64,000 bases of DNA. Origin: Cetobacterium somerae. GTDB taxonomy: Bacteria; Fusobacteriota; Fusobacteriia; Fusobacteriales; Fusobacteriaceae. The stretch lies in contig NZ_CP092519.1 in assembly GCF_022430525.1 (NCBI RefSeq), positions 1,118,454 to 1,182,453 of the forward strand, read 5' to 3'. Below the pieces are notes generated by a model. That model saw only the letters and a program-made list of their open reading frames with translations. It did no database searches and was not told the origin of the DNA. A program made the translations under genes and the position numbers. Below, in pieces: positions 33,291 to 42,593 of the stretch (position 1 is the first letter of the stretch; each line of letters opens with the position of its first letter).

Positions 33291-34814
33291 ATGAAAAAAT
33301 TTATTCAAAAATATTTTACTTTATTACTTTTAATGAACTTTATATTTGTATTTAATAGTTCTTTTAGCAACAATAACAATATTATCACTGTAGCTCAAGG
33401 TTCAAAACCTAAATCATTAGATCCACATACATTTAATGAGTTTCCTACTCTAGGTATCACAGAACATATTTTTAATACTTTAGTTACCCTTGATGACAAT
33501 GGAACACCGATACCTGAATTGGCTGAAAATTTTACCTATCTCTCTCCTACAGAGATTTTATTTACAATTAGAAATAATGTTAAATTTCACAATGGTAATA
33601 CGTTAACAACTGATGATGTTATTTTTAGTTTAGAGAGAATGATGGAAAAACCTGGAAGTAGAGTTATATTAAAAGATATTAAATCAGTTTCTAAAACAGC
33701 TGATAATAAAGTTCTTATAACTCTGCATGAACCATCAGCACCATTTTTAGCAAACTTAACACTTCCTATAGCTGCTATTATGAATAAAAATTATGTGACA
33801 GCTGGAAATAATGTTGCTTTACACCCAATTGGTACAGGACCTTATATGGTTACTAATTGGGGTGATGGTGATAAAATTGTTATGAATAGTTTTAAAGATT
33901 ATTTTAAAGGAGCTCCTAAAAATAACGGATTAATCTTTAAAATAATTACTGAAAATACCAGTCGTTTAGCAGCTTTAGAAACTGGTGAGGTTGATATTAT
34001 TTATGCTATATCTCCCATTGATTTTCAAATTGTAGAAAAAAATCCTAACCTAAATCTACTTCATAAAACTACAACAACGACAGAGCTAATGGTTTTAAAT
34101 GTTCAAAAAAATGGTTTAGATAATAAAAATATTAGAAAAGCTATTCATATGGCTATTGATAAAGCTGGAATTTTAGAAGCTATATTTCTAAATAGAGGTT
34201 CTATTGCAACCTCTCCAATAAATCCTAATATTTTTGGAAGTTATCAAAATTTAAAACCTATAGATAATGATATAAAAAAAGCTAAAGAGATTGTTCTCAA
34301 TGAAACTAAAGAAAAAAAACTTCCAGTTTTTAAAATTTGGACAAGTGAAAATATAGTAAGAGTTCAAATAGCTCAAATTATACAAGCTAATTTAAAAGAA
34401 ATTGGAATTGAATCAAATATTGAAATTGTTGAGTGGGGAACTTTTTTAAAGAAAACTTCAGAGGGTGCTCACGATATTCTTTTAACTACATGGATTTTAG
34501 GTGTTAGTGATATTGACACTGTGGTTACCACTCTTTTCCATTCAAACTCAATCGGAGCTGAAGGAAATAGATCTTTTTATAGTAATCCAACTCTAGATAA
34601 AGAGATTGATTTAGCTCGTACCACAACTGATTCATTAAAAAGAAAAGAATATTATAGAAATATTCAAGAGATAATTTTAGATGAAAATCCAATAGTTCCA
34701 TTAGTTTATAAAATTGATGGAATTGGAATCAGCAATAAAATTCAAAATTTTCAATATAATAAAGCAAGTATGAGAAACTATTATGAAGATATGAAAAAAG
34801 TAGATGTTAAATAA
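33291..34814 (+). CDS. Family 5 extracellular solute-binding protein (peptide type)
   Basis: A 507-residue SBP_bac_5 protein with a signal sequence (FTLLLLMNFIFVFNSSFS, no lipobox Cys). Family motifs are AQGSKPKSLDPHTFNEF, then LAENFTYLSPTEILFTIR, KFHNGNTLTTDDVIFSLER and HPIGTGPYMVTNW. It would bind oligopeptides, nickel complexes or glutathione. No DppBCDF-type permease is nearby, so it must share a permease encoded elsewhere. Probably co-transcribed with the upstream exporter gene. Confidence 0.93.
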   Translation: MKKFIQKYFTLLLLMNFIFVFNSSFSNNNNIITVAQGSKPKSLDPHTFNEFPTLGITEHIFNTLVTLDDNGTPIPELAENFTYLSPTEILFTIRNNVKFHNGNTLTTDDVIFSLERMMEKPGSRVILKDIKSVSKTADNKVLITLHEPSAPFLANLTLPIAAIMNKNYVTAGNNVALHPIGTGPYMVTNWGDGDKIVMNSFKDYFKGAPKNNGLIFKIITENTSRLAALETGEVDIIYAISPIDFQIVEKNPNLNLLHKTTTTTELMVLNVQKNGLDNKNIRKAIHMAIDKAGILEAIFLNRGSIATSPINPNIFGSYQNLKPIDNDIKKAKEIVLNETKEKKLPVFKIWTSENIVRVQIAQIIQANLKEIGIESNIEIVEWGTFLKKTSEGAHDILLTTWILGVSDIDTVVTTLFHSNSIGAEGNRSFYSNPTLDKEIDLARTTTDSLKRKEYYRNIQEIILDENPIVPLVYKIDGIGISNKIQNFQYNKASMRNYYEDMKKVDVK

Positions 34815-34826
34815 CATCTACTTTTT
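34795..34826 (+). terminator. Bidirectional terminator overlapping two gene ends
   Basis: AGTAGATGTTA / TAACATCTACT stem with T5 tail and A5 lead; the stop codons of both converging genes lie inside it. Confidence 0.85.
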
Positions 34827-35309
34827 AGTTATCATCTCTATTAAATCTTTAATAGTTTCATTTAAATACTGACCTTTTAAATAATCCATTTTTACATCTT
34901 CGTAAACGAATTTTTTAATCTCTTTTGGTCTTTCTACAAAAATCTCCCCACACACTTCATATTCCTCTGTTAAAGGAACAATGAAAGGAACTTTAAACTC
35001 TTCTACTTCCATTAAAGGTTTTAAAAATTTTTCTCCTCTAGCTTTAGTTATAATAGCCATATCAAAATTTGGATTTAATTCACAAAACTTTTTTAATACA
35101 GTTACATTTAATTGAAAGTCCATACACCATGGTTCTCCTGAAACTAAAAAATTTATTTTTTCTTCAATGTTTTTTACAGTATTGATTTCATCTTCAGTCA
35201 TAGTTATTCTTGAATAATTTTTAGGAATTCTATCTCTTTCACTTTTTATTCCAGTACCCATAAAAGCATCAAAATTCATTCCTGCTGAATAAAGAGTTTT
35301 CATATCCAT
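34818..35309 (-). CDS. Thioredoxin-family protein
   Basis: About 163 residues, starting at ATG 35307-35309 (MDMKTLYSAG) after GGGGTGA. It has the region NFLVSGEPWCMDFQLNVTVL, in which W-C-M-D replaces the redox W-C-x-x-C, so only one cysteine remains. Later F-K-V-P-F-I-V-P contains the cis-Pro. It belongs with the small thioredoxin-like proteins that clear one half of a thiol exchange or act as a bacillithiol-type disulfide carrier; function uncertain. It overlaps a small shared region with the 64-residue gene upstream. Confidence 0.75.
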   Translation of the reverse strand: MDMKTLYSAGMNFDAFMGTGIKSERDRIPKNYSRITMTEDEINTVKNIEEKINFLVSGEPWCMDFQLNVTVLKKFCELNPNFDMAIITKARGEKFLKPLMEVEEFKVPFIVPLTEEYEVCGEIFVERPKEIKKFVYEDVKMDYLKGQYLNETIKDLIEMITKK

Positions 35310-35331
35310 TAAGCTCACCCCATATTTTTTA

Positions 35332-35526
35332 CTATTTATTTAGTATTTTACAATTTTTATACTCATTCTTTTGACCTAATCTATAAGTGCATGTTCCTGA
35401 TAAAACTTTACACTTTATAGACATATAATCATCTATCATCATTCCTATTGAATTTTCACATTCAAGAGTTGGATATTTATCTAGTACCTCTTTTTTTTCC
35501 TCTATTGTTATAAAATATCTTTCCAT
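35332..35526 (-). CDS. Hypothetical protein, 64 residues
   Basis: A short soluble protein I do not recognise. It contains four cysteines (ECENSIG, SIKCKVLSGTCTYR and NCKILNK), which could bind a metal or form a cluster. It lies 10 bases downstream of the YoaK-family gene and 22 bases upstream of the thioredoxin-like gene, all on the minus strand with plausible RBSs. Confidence 0.65.
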   Translation of the reverse strand: MERYFITIEEKKEVLDKYPTLECENSIGMMIDDYMSIKCKVLSGTCTYRLGQKNEYKNCKILNK

Positions 35527-35536
35527 CTTTAATCTC

Positions 35537-36202
35537 CTACCTTTTCATTTTATAATATCTATCTCTTAATAAGAAATAATAAGCTCCACTTAAAATATAT
35601 GCTATAGACATATAATTTAGAATTCCTCTTCCCAAATACTTTAATCCAAGTCCTACTAAAAGACCTCCACTTATAAAAGAAAGAATATTCATAGCATAAT
35701 ATTTCATTTTCCAAGTTATCTCTCTATTTCCTCTTAAATAATGCCCTATTACAACACCTAAATCAGTTACTGTTCCTGTCATATGGGTAGTTCTAATTAC
35801 CATACCTCTATAACGTATAAATAGACCATTTTGTAATCCTAAAGAAAAGGCAAGAATAAACACAAATAAAACTTCAGTATCTAAATATATATCTAACAGT
35901 TTTAATAGTACTCCAATAAATATGAAAGTATCTCCATATCTTTTTCTAAGCTCAAAATCTCTCCCTGACCCTATAATAATACCTGAAACTATTGCTCCAG
36001 CAAAAAATGATATTACTAATCCTATCATTATTTTCAAATGTGGTATATTATAATATGCTAAATCAGTTGATATTCTTGTTACGCTTCCTGTTATATGGCT
36101 TGCAGTTAGAGAAAATTCCAATATTGCAAAGGCATTCATACCTCCTCCTAAAAAAGCCAATAAACTTATCCATAAAAACAATTTATTATTGATTTGTTCC
36201 AT
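35537..36202 (-). CDS. YoaK/DUF1275 family membrane protein
   Basis: A 221-residue membrane protein with about six segments and the family pattern LLAFLGGGMNAFAILEFSL at the start, with TASHITGSVTRIS, then QNGLFIRYRGMVIRTTHMTG and TVTDLGVVIGHYL. DUF1275 proteins are of unknown function, thought to be transporters. It starts just after the DUF386 gene and probably shares its transcript. Confidence 0.88.
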   Translation of the reverse strand: MEQINNKLFLWISLLAFLGGGMNAFAILEFSLTASHITGSVTRISTDLAYYNIPHLKIMIGLVISFFAGAIVSGIIIGSGRDFELRKRYGDTFIFIGVLLKLLDIYLDTEVLFVFILAFSLGLQNGLFIRYRGMVIRTTHMTGTVTDLGVVIGHYLRGNREITWKMKYYAMNILSFISGGLLVGLGLKYLGRGILNYMSIAYILSGAYYFLLRDRYYKMKR

Positions 36203-36215
36203 TTCTTCCTTCTTC

Positions 36216-36671
36216 TTAGTACTTTATCTTAAATACTACTTTCTTTAATTCTTTAGGTTCGTTATTTTTTGCTATTAACGGCATATGAGGTTCATCTGGG
36301 AAAACTATTAAAAAGTTATCTTTAGTCATATTTAATCTATACTCTTCAGCACCCTCTAAAACTTGAAAATCACTCTCATCATTATATTCAGTTTTTTCTT
36401 TTAATGAATCTTTTAAAGAGTAACCAATTCCCTCTTCACCATCAATCACCACATGAATATCTATATATTTTTTATGTCCTTCAAAGAAACACTCTTCTAA
36501 AACTTTAGTTTTACACTCTTGAAGATTAAAAAACACATTATCTCCATCTAATTCATTTTTTCCTACTGCCCCATTTTTATAACTTCCATTCTCAATAGCT
36601 TCTATAGCCATATCTAAACCACTAGAAATTCCCTTATAAAACTTTAATTCATTCATTTGTCCAAAGATCAT
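36216..36671 (-). CDS. YhcH/YjgK/YiaL (DUF386) family protein
   Basis: A 151-residue cupin-like protein. Typical features are EFFEGHKKYIDIHVVIDGEE-like CFFEGHKKYIDIHVVIDG, GIGYSLKDS, and a FLIVFPDEPHMPLI end with metal-binding His and Glu residues (H-x-D-x-H, E, H). Relatives include anomerase-type enzymes of sugar catabolism such as sialic-acid operons; here no such operon is nearby. RBS GGGGGAT. Probably first gene of a four-gene minus-strand set. Confidence 0.85.
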   Translation of the reverse strand: MIFGQMNELKFYKGISSGLDMAIEAIENGSYKNGAVGKNELDGDNVFFNLQECKTKVLEECFFEGHKKYIDIHVVIDGEEGIGYSLKDSLKEKTEYNDESDFQVLEGAEEYRLNMTKDNFLIVFPDEPHMPLIAKNNEPKELKKVVFKIKY

Positions 36672-36755
36672 TTAATAATCCCCCTTATTTTTTTATATTC
36701 TTCTTTAATGATATTCTAAAAACCTTCATAAAGTCAAGCTATTATTTAATTTAGA

Positions 36756-36784
36756 TTGATTTTTTTTGATAATTCTTTTATAAT
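36756..36784 (+). promoter_or_regulatory. Promoter of lepA
   Basis: TTGATT (36756-36761), 17-base spacer, TATAAT (36779-36784), 35 bases before the GTG start. Confidence 0.8.
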
Positions 36785-36818
36785 ATAGTGTGAAGAAATA
36801 TATTTAGAGGAGGATATT

Positions 36819-38621
36819 GTGTTACAAAAATTTAAAAGAAACTTTTCAATTATAGCACATATAGATCACGGTAAATCAACTGTAGCTGATAGACTACTTC
36901 AAGCTACTGGAACTGTTACTGAAAGAGAAATGAAAGAACAACTTCTTGATTCAATGGAGTTAGAAAGAGAAAAAGGAATTACAATAAAAGCTCAGGCTGT
37001 TACTTTAAAATATACTGCTAAAGATGGAAACGAGTATGAATTAAACCTTATTGATACTCCTGGACACGTTGACTTTATATATGAAGTTTCTCGTTCACTA
37101 TCTGCATGTGAAGGAGCTCTTCTAGTTGTAGATGCTGCTCAAGGTGTAGAAGCTCAAACTCTAGCTAACGTTTACTTAGCTCTTGAGAATAATCTTGAAA
37201 TTGTACCTGTTATCAACAAAATTGACTTACCTGCTGCTGATGTAGAAAAAGTTAAAAATGAAATTGAGGATATTATTGGATTACCTGCAGATAACGCTGT
37301 TTTAGTTTCAGCTAAAGCTGGAATTGGAATTGAAGAGCTTTTAGAAGCTATTGTTGAAAGAGTTCCTGCTCCAACTTTTGATGAAGAAGCTCCTTTAAGA
37401 GCTATGATTTTTGACTCTTTATTTGACGACTATCGTGGAGTTATAACTTATGTTAAAGTTCTTGATGGTTCTATTAAAAAGGGAGATAAAATCAAAATTT
37501 GGTCAACTGGAAAAGAGTTTGACGTTCTTGAATGTGGTATTTTTGCTCCAACTAAAAAAGAGCAACCAGAACTTAGCTCAGGATCTGTTGGATATATCAT
37601 AACTGGTATTAAAACTATCCAAGATACACAAGTAGGAGATACTATTACTCATGCTAAAAGACCTTGTACTGAGCCTTTAGAAGGATTTAGAGCTGCTCAA
37701 TCAATGGTATTTGCTGGATTATACCCAATTTCTACAGATGATTATGAGGATTTAAGAGAAGCTTTAGAGAAACTTCAGCTAAATGATGCTTCTTTAACAT
37801 TCATTCCTGAAACATCTCTTGCATTAGGATTTGGATTTAGATGTGGATTCTTAGGATTATTACACATGGAAATTATTGTTGAAAGACTTAGAAGAGAATA
37901 TGATATAGATTTAATTTCTACTTCTCCTTCAGTTGAGTATAGAATTACTTTAGAAGGAAAAGAAACTTATGTTATCGATAACCCTTGTGATTTCCCTGAA
38001 GGTGGAAGAGCAAAGTTCTGTGTTGAAGAACCATATATAAAAGGAAGTATCCTTACTCCAAAAGATTACGTAGGAAATGTTATGGAGCTTTGTCAAGAAA
38101 AAAGAGGAACTTACATTGATATGAAGTATATAGATGATAACAGAACAATGGTAATCTATGAGTTACCTCTTGCAGAAATTGTTATTGACTTCTATGATAA
38201 ATTGAAATCTAGAACTAAAGGATATGCTTCTTTTGAATATGAAATGATTGGCTATAAAGAATCTTCGCTTGTTAAAGTAGATATTCTTGTTTCAGGAAAC
38301 GTTGTCGATGCATTCTCATTCATTGCTCATACTGATCATGCTGCATCTAGAGGAAGAGCTATTTGTGAAAAGTTAAAGGAAATTATTCCTAGACAACAAT
38401 TCGAAGTACCTATTCAAGCTGCATTAGGAGCTAAAATAATAGCTAGAGAAACTATCAAAGCTTATAGAAAGAACGTTCTTGCTAAGTGTTATGGTGGAGA
38501 TATTTCTAGAAAGAAAAAACTATTAGAGAAACAAAAAGAAGGAAAGAAAAGAATGAAACAAATTGGAAACGTAGAGATTCCTCAAGAGGCATTCGTATCT
38601 GTTCTTAAACTTAATGATTAA
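36819..38621 (+). CDS. lepA: Elongation factor 4 (LepA), ribosomal back-translocase GTPase
   Basis: A 600-residue translational GTPase. It starts with GTG (first residues read [19 protein letters not shown]) after GAGGAGG. G1 is [10 protein letters not shown]2 around [12 protein letters not shown]3 DTPGHVDF, G4 NKID, with the LepA-specific C-terminal domain ([18 protein letters not shown], then EVPQEAF-like IPQEAF). It acts on stalled ribosomes. Single-gene unit with a good promoter and its own terminator. Confidence 0.98.
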   Translation: MLQKFKRNFSIIAHIDHGKSTVADRLLQATGTVTEREMKEQLLDSMELEREKGITIKAQAVTLKYTAKDGNEYELNLIDTPGHVDFIYEVSRSLSACEGALLVVDAAQGVEAQTLANVYLALENNLEIVPVINKIDLPAADVEKVKNEIEDIIGLPADNAVLVSAKAGIGIEELLEAIVERVPAPTFDEEAPLRAMIFDSLFDDYRGVITYVKVLDGSIKKGDKIKIWSTGKEFDVLECGIFAPTKKEQPELSSGSVGYIITGIKTIQDTQVGDTITHAKRPCTEPLEGFRAAQSMVFAGLYPISTDDYEDLREALEKLQLNDASLTFIPETSLALGFGFRCGFLGLLHMEIIVERLRREYDIDLISTSPSVEYRITLEGKETYVIDNPCDFPEGGRAKFCVEEPYIKGSILTPKDYVGNVMELCQEKRGTYIDMKYIDDNRTMVIYELPLAEIVIDFYDKLKSRTKGYASFEYEMIGYKESSLVKVDILVSGNVVDAFSFIAHTDHAASRGRAICEKLKEIIPRQQFEVPIQAALGAKIIARETIKAYRKNVLAKCYGGDISRKKKLLEKQKEGKKRMKQIGNVEIPQEAFVSVLKLND

Positions 38622-38629
38622 TTTAATTT

Positions 38630-38658
38630 TGGGTGAGCTAACTAGCTCACCTTTTATT
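38630..38658 (+). terminator. Terminator after lepA
   Basis: GGTGAGCTA / TAGCTCACC stem followed by TTTTATTT. Confidence 0.85.
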
Positions 38659-38681
38659 TATTGAGGAGGGATTTTATATTT

Positions 38682-40295
38682 ATGAAGCAGTTACACTTTA
38701 TTTTAAAAAGGATTTTTCCTGACATTTTGAGTATTTTAATTTTTTTATCTGGTACCCTTATTATATTTTCAAATTCATCAAGATTTGATATAAGATATAT
38801 TAAGTTTATCTATTCTGTTTTACCTGGAGATATTATAACTTTATCTCATCTTTCATCTAATATAATAGGAACTTTTCTTCTTATACTAGCTTATGGAATT
38901 TATAGACGATTAGATAGTGCTTACTATTTATCTATTATAGCCTTTATTTTTGCAATATTTTTTAGTTTTTTTAAAGGCTTTAACTATTTAGAAGCAGCTT
39001 TCTTTAGCTTTATTTTAATTTTATTAGTTCCATCTAAAGATCGTTTTTATAGAAAATCTTCAATTTTAAAAGATAGATTATCTATAAAGTGGGTGTTATT
39101 CACCTTACTTGTTATTTTACTAAGTATCTTTTTTGGCTTTTACTCTTTCAAAACAGTGGAATATAAAAAAGAAGTTTGGTGGCATTTAGTTTTAAATAGA
39201 CACTATACCATTTTCTTAAGAAATAGCTTTATATCACTGTCTATATTTTGTATTTTTTTAGTTTTTAATTTTTTCAATACTGTATTAAGTGTAGAGAAAA
39301 TACCTAGTTCAAAAGTTTTAAATGAAATAAAAAAAATAATTAAATCTAGCGACAATAGTTATGCTTCTTTAGCATTATTACCTGATAAATCTATTCTTTT
39401 TGACAAAGGAAAAAATTCTTTCATTATGTATGGAAATACTAATAGCAATCTAATTTCTATGGGAGATCCTATTGGTGATAAAAAACATTTTCGTGAAATT
39501 ATACAAGATTTTTATAGAATTGGAAAACAAAGTGGAAAAAATATAGCTTTTTATGAAATTTCTAAAGAGCATCTTTCTGAATATTTAGAATTAGGTTTAA
39601 AAATAATTAAAATTGGAGAAGAAGCTGTTGTTAATCTAAAAAATTATGATATATCAACACCTCTATATAAAAAAATTAGGTATACATTTAATAAGTTTGA
39701 AAAAATGAATTTAACTTTTAAAGTTGTCGATTCCATCGAGGGCATTGAATCTCAATTAGAAGAAGTTTCTAATAATTGGTTAAAAAATAAAAAAGCAAAA
39801 GAAAAAGAGTTTTCTTTAGGTAATTTTAATTTAGATTACCTTAGAAATTTTAAAATAGCACTTTTATATAACGAAAACAATGAATTGATTGCTTTCTCTA
39901 ATTTATTGAGTACTGATAATAAAAGTGAAGTTGCCATTGACTTAATGAGATATGTTGAGTCTGCTCCATCTGGAACTATGGAGTATTTATTTATAAAAAT
40001 AATCAACTGGTCTAAAGAAAATGAATATGAGCGTTTTAGTTTAGGTATGGCTCCGCTTGCTGGAATTTATGGTGGAGAGTTAGCTCCATTATGGAATAAA
40101 CTTAGTGTATTTTTATTTAACCATGGTGGGAACTTTTACAACTTTGAAGGCTTAAAACAATTTAAAGATAAATTTGCTCCTCAATGGGAATCTAAATATT
40201 TAGCATACTCTGGTCATTTTAATTTAGCTTCTCTATTAAAAGATATTGCTCTTTTAATCTCTGGAGGAATTCTTGGTATATTTAGTAAAAAATAA
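38682..40295 (+). CDS. MprF-like aminoacyl-phosphatidylglycerol synthase domain protein (short flippase part)
   Basis: A 537-residue membrane protein starting MKQLHFILKRIF after TGAGGAGG. Five or six membrane segments (about residues 1-200) are followed by a DUF2156 GNAT-like domain. This shows SLALLPDKSILF, ISMGDPIGDKKHF, AIDLMRY, FSLGMAPLAGI and the family-typical C-terminal FKDKFAPQWESKYLAY. In MprF this domain adds lysine or alanine to phosphatidylglycerol using aminoacyl-tRNA. Full MprF has about 850 residues and 14 segments, so the lipid-flippase half is mostly absent. A synthase without flippase, or a different acyltransferase, is likely. Confidence 0.85.
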   Translation: MKQLHFILKRIFPDILSILIFLSGTLIIFSNSSRFDIRYIKFIYSVLPGDIITLSHLSSNIIGTFLLILAYGIYRRLDSAYYLSIIAFIFAIFFSFFKGFNYLEAAFFSFILILLVPSKDRFYRKSSILKDRLSIKWVLFTLLVILLSIFFGFYSFKTVEYKKEVWWHLVLNRHYTIFLRNSFISLSIFCIFLVFNFFNTVLSVEKIPSSKVLNEIKKIIKSSDNSYASLALLPDKSILFDKGKNSFIMYGNTNSNLISMGDPIGDKKHFREIIQDFYRIGKQSGKNIAFYEISKEHLSEYLELGLKIIKIGEEAVVNLKNYDISTPLYKKIRYTFNKFEKMNLTFKVVDSIEGIESQLEEVSNNWLKNKKAKEKEFSLGNFNLDYLRNFKIALLYNENNELIAFSNLLSTDNKSEVAIDLMRYVESAPSGTMEYLFIKIINWSKENEYERFSLGMAPLAGIYGGELAPLWNKLSVFLFNHGGNFYNFEGLKQFKDKFAPQWESKYLAYSGHFNLASLLKDIALLISGGILGIFSKK

Positions 40296-40314
40296 TTTAA
40301 TCAATATATAAATG

Positions 40315-40347
40315 AAAAAAAGGAGAGATTAACAATCTCTCCTTTAA
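40315..40347 (+). terminator. Bidirectional terminator before rpmA
   Basis: AGGAGAGATT / AATCTCTCCT stem, A7 before and T3 after, between converging genes. On the minus strand the A-run becomes a T-run, ending the rplU-prp-rpmA operon. Confidence 0.82.
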
Positions 40348-40351
40348 AATC

Positions 40352-40642
40352 TTAGTTAGCTTTCTCAGCGTAAACTGAAACTTGCTTCTTGTCTCTTCCT
40401 AATCTCTCGAACTTTACGTATCCATCGATTAATGCGAATAGAGTATGATCTTTTCCACATCCCATGTTGTTTCCAGCGTGGAATTTGTTTCCTCTTTGTC
40501 TAACGATGATGTTTCCAGCTTTTACAACCTCTCCATCATACTTTTTAACTCCAAGGTAATTTGGATTAGAATCTCTTCCGTTCTTAACAGAACCTTGTCC
40601 TTTTTTCTTCGCAAATAATTGTATATTTAATGTAAATAGCAT
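40352..40642 (-). CDS. rpmA: Ribosomal protein bL27
   Basis: A 96-residue bL27. It starts with [20 protein letters not shown], the N-terminal extension that Prp must remove before the ribosome-active end forms (cut just before the A-K-K/F-A junction). The body [33 protein letters not shown] and [14 protein letters not shown] is standard. It is last in the rplU-prp-rpmA operon. The extension is shared with Firmicutes and Fusobacteria, and it is a useful taxonomic sign. Confidence 0.98.
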   Translation of the reverse strand: MLFTLNIQLFAKKKGQGSVKNGRDSNPNYLGVKKYDGEVVKAGNIIVRQRGNKFHAGNNMGCGKDHTLFALIDGYVKFERLGRDKKQVSVYAEKAN

Positions 40643-40978
40643 CTAAATTTCCTCCTTCTCTACAAGCTTTATGTGTTTAGGATAACCCTTAGATAGTTCT
40701 TTCAACATCAATACCATTGTATCTAATAATACATGAACCTCTTTTTCTTTGTTAGAAAAATCCATTCCCCTCATATCAACGTCTAAGTACCCATCGGAGT
40801 CAATTTCAAATTTTGGAGTAATATCCAAAATCTCTTGCAATCCTCCTAACGGAAATTGCATTGCCATGGAAATTGCGGCACAAACAATATCTTGCCCGTA
40901 CTCAGCGTATTCAGCATGACCATTGGCTCTGTATCTAACTACTTTACCATTCTTTTTAAAAATTTCAATCTTTGTCAT
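40643..40978 (-). CDS. prp: Ribosomal-processing cysteine protease Prp
   Basis: A 111-residue small cysteine protease that removes the N-terminal extension of bL27. Catalytic His is in RYRANGHAEYAEYGQ (His 21 or so), catalytic Cys in DIVCAAISMAMQF (Cys 33 or so). It sits between rplU and rpmA with 1-base and 7-base spacing, the conserved location. The matching extension on the neighbouring bL27 supports function. Confidence 0.95.
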   Translation of the reverse strand: MTKIEIFKKNGKVVRYRANGHAEYAEYGQDIVCAAISMAMQFPLGGLQEILDITPKFEIDSDGYLDVDMRGMDFSNKEKEVHVLLDTMVLMLKELSKGYPKHIKLVEKEEI

Positions 40979-40985
40979 AAATTAA

Positions 40986-41297
40986 TTATGCATTGATTGC
41001 AGTAACTTTGATCTCAGTGAAAAGTTGTCTATGACCTTTCTTTCTGTGATATCCAGTCTTTGGCTTGTATTTGAAGTTAACAACTTTAGCTCCTTTACCT
41101 TGAGCAACAACCTCTGCAACTACTTTAGCACCTTCAACAACAGGAGTTCCAACTTTAACCTCTCCATTGTTTGATACTAAAAGAACCTCTGTTAATTCTA
41201 CAGTTGTGTTAACCTCAGCATTTAGTTTTTCAACTCTTAATACTTCACCTACTGCAACTTTGTACTGTTTTCCTCCAGTTTTTATAACTGCGTACAT
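40986..41297 (-). CDS. rplU: Ribosomal protein bL21
   Basis: A 103-residue bL21: [20 protein letters not shown], then the [20 protein letters not shown] and [20 protein letters not shown] segments typical of the 23S-binding C terminus. First gene of its operon, with the RBS GGAGGTG and a structured leader upstream that likely regulates it by product binding. Confidence 0.98.
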   Translation of the reverse strand: MYAVIKTGGKQYKVAVGEVLRVEKLNAEVNTTVELTEVLLVSNNGEVKVGTPVVEGAKVVAEVVAQGKGAKVVNFKYKPKTGYHRKKGHRQLFTEIKVTAINA

Positions 41298-41319
41298 TCT
41301 AACACCTCCAAAAGTATAA

Positions 41320-41366
41320 AGATCGCTAGATTCGGTTGCTGACGACCTTATCCAAGCTTAATCTAC
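41320..41366 (-). promoter_or_regulatory. Structured 5' leader of the rplU operon (L21-leader-like)
   Basis: Minus strand TAGATT (41360-41365) pairs with AATCTA (41327-41332), enclosing a smaller GGT/ACC-closed loop (GGTCGTCAGCAACC). The leader starts right at the expected transcription start. An L21-autoregulatory leader is known in many low-GC bacteria; whether this is that fold or a separate one would need covariance comparison. Confidence 0.55.
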
Positions 41367-41371
41367 TGTTT

Positions 41372-41400
41372 ATCTTATCATTTTTTATATGTTTTGTCAA
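41372..41400 (-). promoter_or_regulatory. Promoter of the rplU-prp-rpmA operon
   Basis: Minus strand TTGACA (41395-41400), 17-base spacer, TAAGAT (41372-41377). Confidence 0.8.
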
Positions 41401-41405
41401 CTAAT

Positions 41406-42170
41406 TTATTTCAACCATTCTTGTGATAACGGTGATCCATTTCTAAAGTTTGTAATTTTTTCTAACTCACCTTTTGGAGTATAACTTCTCCATTCTCCAT
41501 TTGGTAATCCACCTGCTAGTCTACCTTTTTCTCTAATTTTTCCATTATCCCAATAAGCAATCCATTCTCCATTTCCACCTTTAAAATCTTCTTGGTGAAG
41601 TATTTTTCCTGTATTATCAAACCATGTTGCTGGTCCTGATATTCTTCCTCCTGAATATGTTATTCTTGAACGGATATTTCCTGTATTTCTATAGTATGTT
41701 TCTTGAACTCCATTTTTAACTCCGTTAACATAAGGCTCTTTTAATCCAACTCTTCCAGCTTCAGAATACCAAACTTTATTACCGTTTAATTTTCCATCTC
41801 TATACTCTTCTGTATAATGTTTATGAACACCTACTACTGCTGCGAATGTACCTGTGAAAGGAACAGTTGAATTTCCATTATAAGCTATTTTATTTCTAAC
41901 TTGCTTTTTTGCTATACTAACTTGGTCTATTCCATTTAAAGTAATTTCTGTTACTGCACTTTCAGCTAAAGATACATTTTGTCCTGTATGAATTATATCA
42001 GTTTGAGGAATAAACTCACCTTCAGGCATTGTCGATATACTTACATCATATGCTTGCTTAGGTACTGATGGTAACAATATTCTCTCTTCATCACTTATTT
42101 TCTTTTCTAAAGGAGTACATCCTACTAATGCTAATAACATTACTCCTATTACTATTTTCATCTTTTTCAT
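41406..42170 (-). CDS. MORN/YwqK-like repeat lipoprotein
   Basis: A 254-residue exported lipoprotein (MKKMKIVIGVMLLALVGC, lipobox Cys at 18). After a linker of 80 residues it has a series of short beta-hairpin repeats: EEYRDGKLNGNKVWYSEAG, EPYVNGVKNGVQETYY, then ITYSGGRISGPATWF and WDNGKIREKGRLAGGLPNGE. These are YwqK/MORN-2-type repeats common in fusobacterial surface proteins. The partner is unknown. It sits between the rplU promoter and the rnpB terminator, on the same strand as both. Confidence 0.85.
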   Translation of the reverse strand: MKKMKIVIGVMLLALVGCTPLEKKISDEERILLPSVPKQAYDVSISTMPEGEFIPQTDIIHTGQNVSLAESAVTEITLNGIDQVSIAKKQVRNKIAYNGNSTVPFTGTFAAVVGVHKHYTEEYRDGKLNGNKVWYSEAGRVGLKEPYVNGVKNGVQETYYRNTGNIRSRITYSGGRISGPATWFDNTGKILHQEDFKGGNGEWIAYWDNGKIREKGRLAGGLPNGEWRSYTPKGELEKITNFRNGSPLSQEWLK

Positions 42171-42203
42171 AATAATTTTCTCCTAATAAGATTTTATATA
42201 AAA

Positions 42204-42237
42204 AATAAAGCCAAGGAATTTATATAAAATTTCTTGA
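42204..42237 (-). terminator. Terminator after rnpB
   Basis: Minus strand CAAGAAATTT / AAATTCCTTG stem (one mismatch) followed by GCTTTATTTTTT. It separates rnpB from the YwqK-like gene. Confidence 0.7.
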
Positions 42238-42251
42238 CTCAGTTGTTTATT

Positions 42252-42593
42252 ATTGATAGGCATTAAATAAGCCGGGTTTTGTATTTGTCAATCATTTATC
42301 TAGAGCTATAATTGCTTATAGCTTCAAGCAACTTACCCTGAGAGAGGACGAGCAGCCCCTATTCTCTCCTATTTAGTCTTGCTCCAAAGGGGGTTTACCT
42401 AGCTTCTTTAGTCTCCTAAAGAACTGGTGGTCTCTTACACCGCCTTTTCACCCTTACTACAATATTGTAGCGGTCTATTTTCTGTGGCACTTTCCTTAAA
42501 GTTTCCTTTAGTAGCCGTTAGCTACCCTTTTCGCTCTGTGGAGCCCGGACTTTCCTCTTGCCAAAGCAAGCGATTAACTCTAATACCTATCAC
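42252..42593 (-). ncRNA. rnpB: RNase P RNA
   Basis: About 340 nt catalytic RNA that removes 5' leaders from tRNA precursors. The 5' half shows the universal core GAGGAAAGTCCGGGCTCC (minus strand, near 42546-42563), then GCGAAAAGGGTAGC and CTAACGGCTA. The 3' end has ACAAAACCCGGCTTAT. Outer helix P1 forms between GATAGGTATTA (42581-42591) and TAATGCCTATC (42255-42265). The 5' strand of P1 overlaps the last codons and stop of the 42580-43143 gene. Confidence 0.95.

Noticed and set aside
31565-34814. A peptide import system built from the exporter and the SBP
   Set aside because: The ABC protein is an exporter-type fusion and no importer permease is present; the SBP must use another permease.
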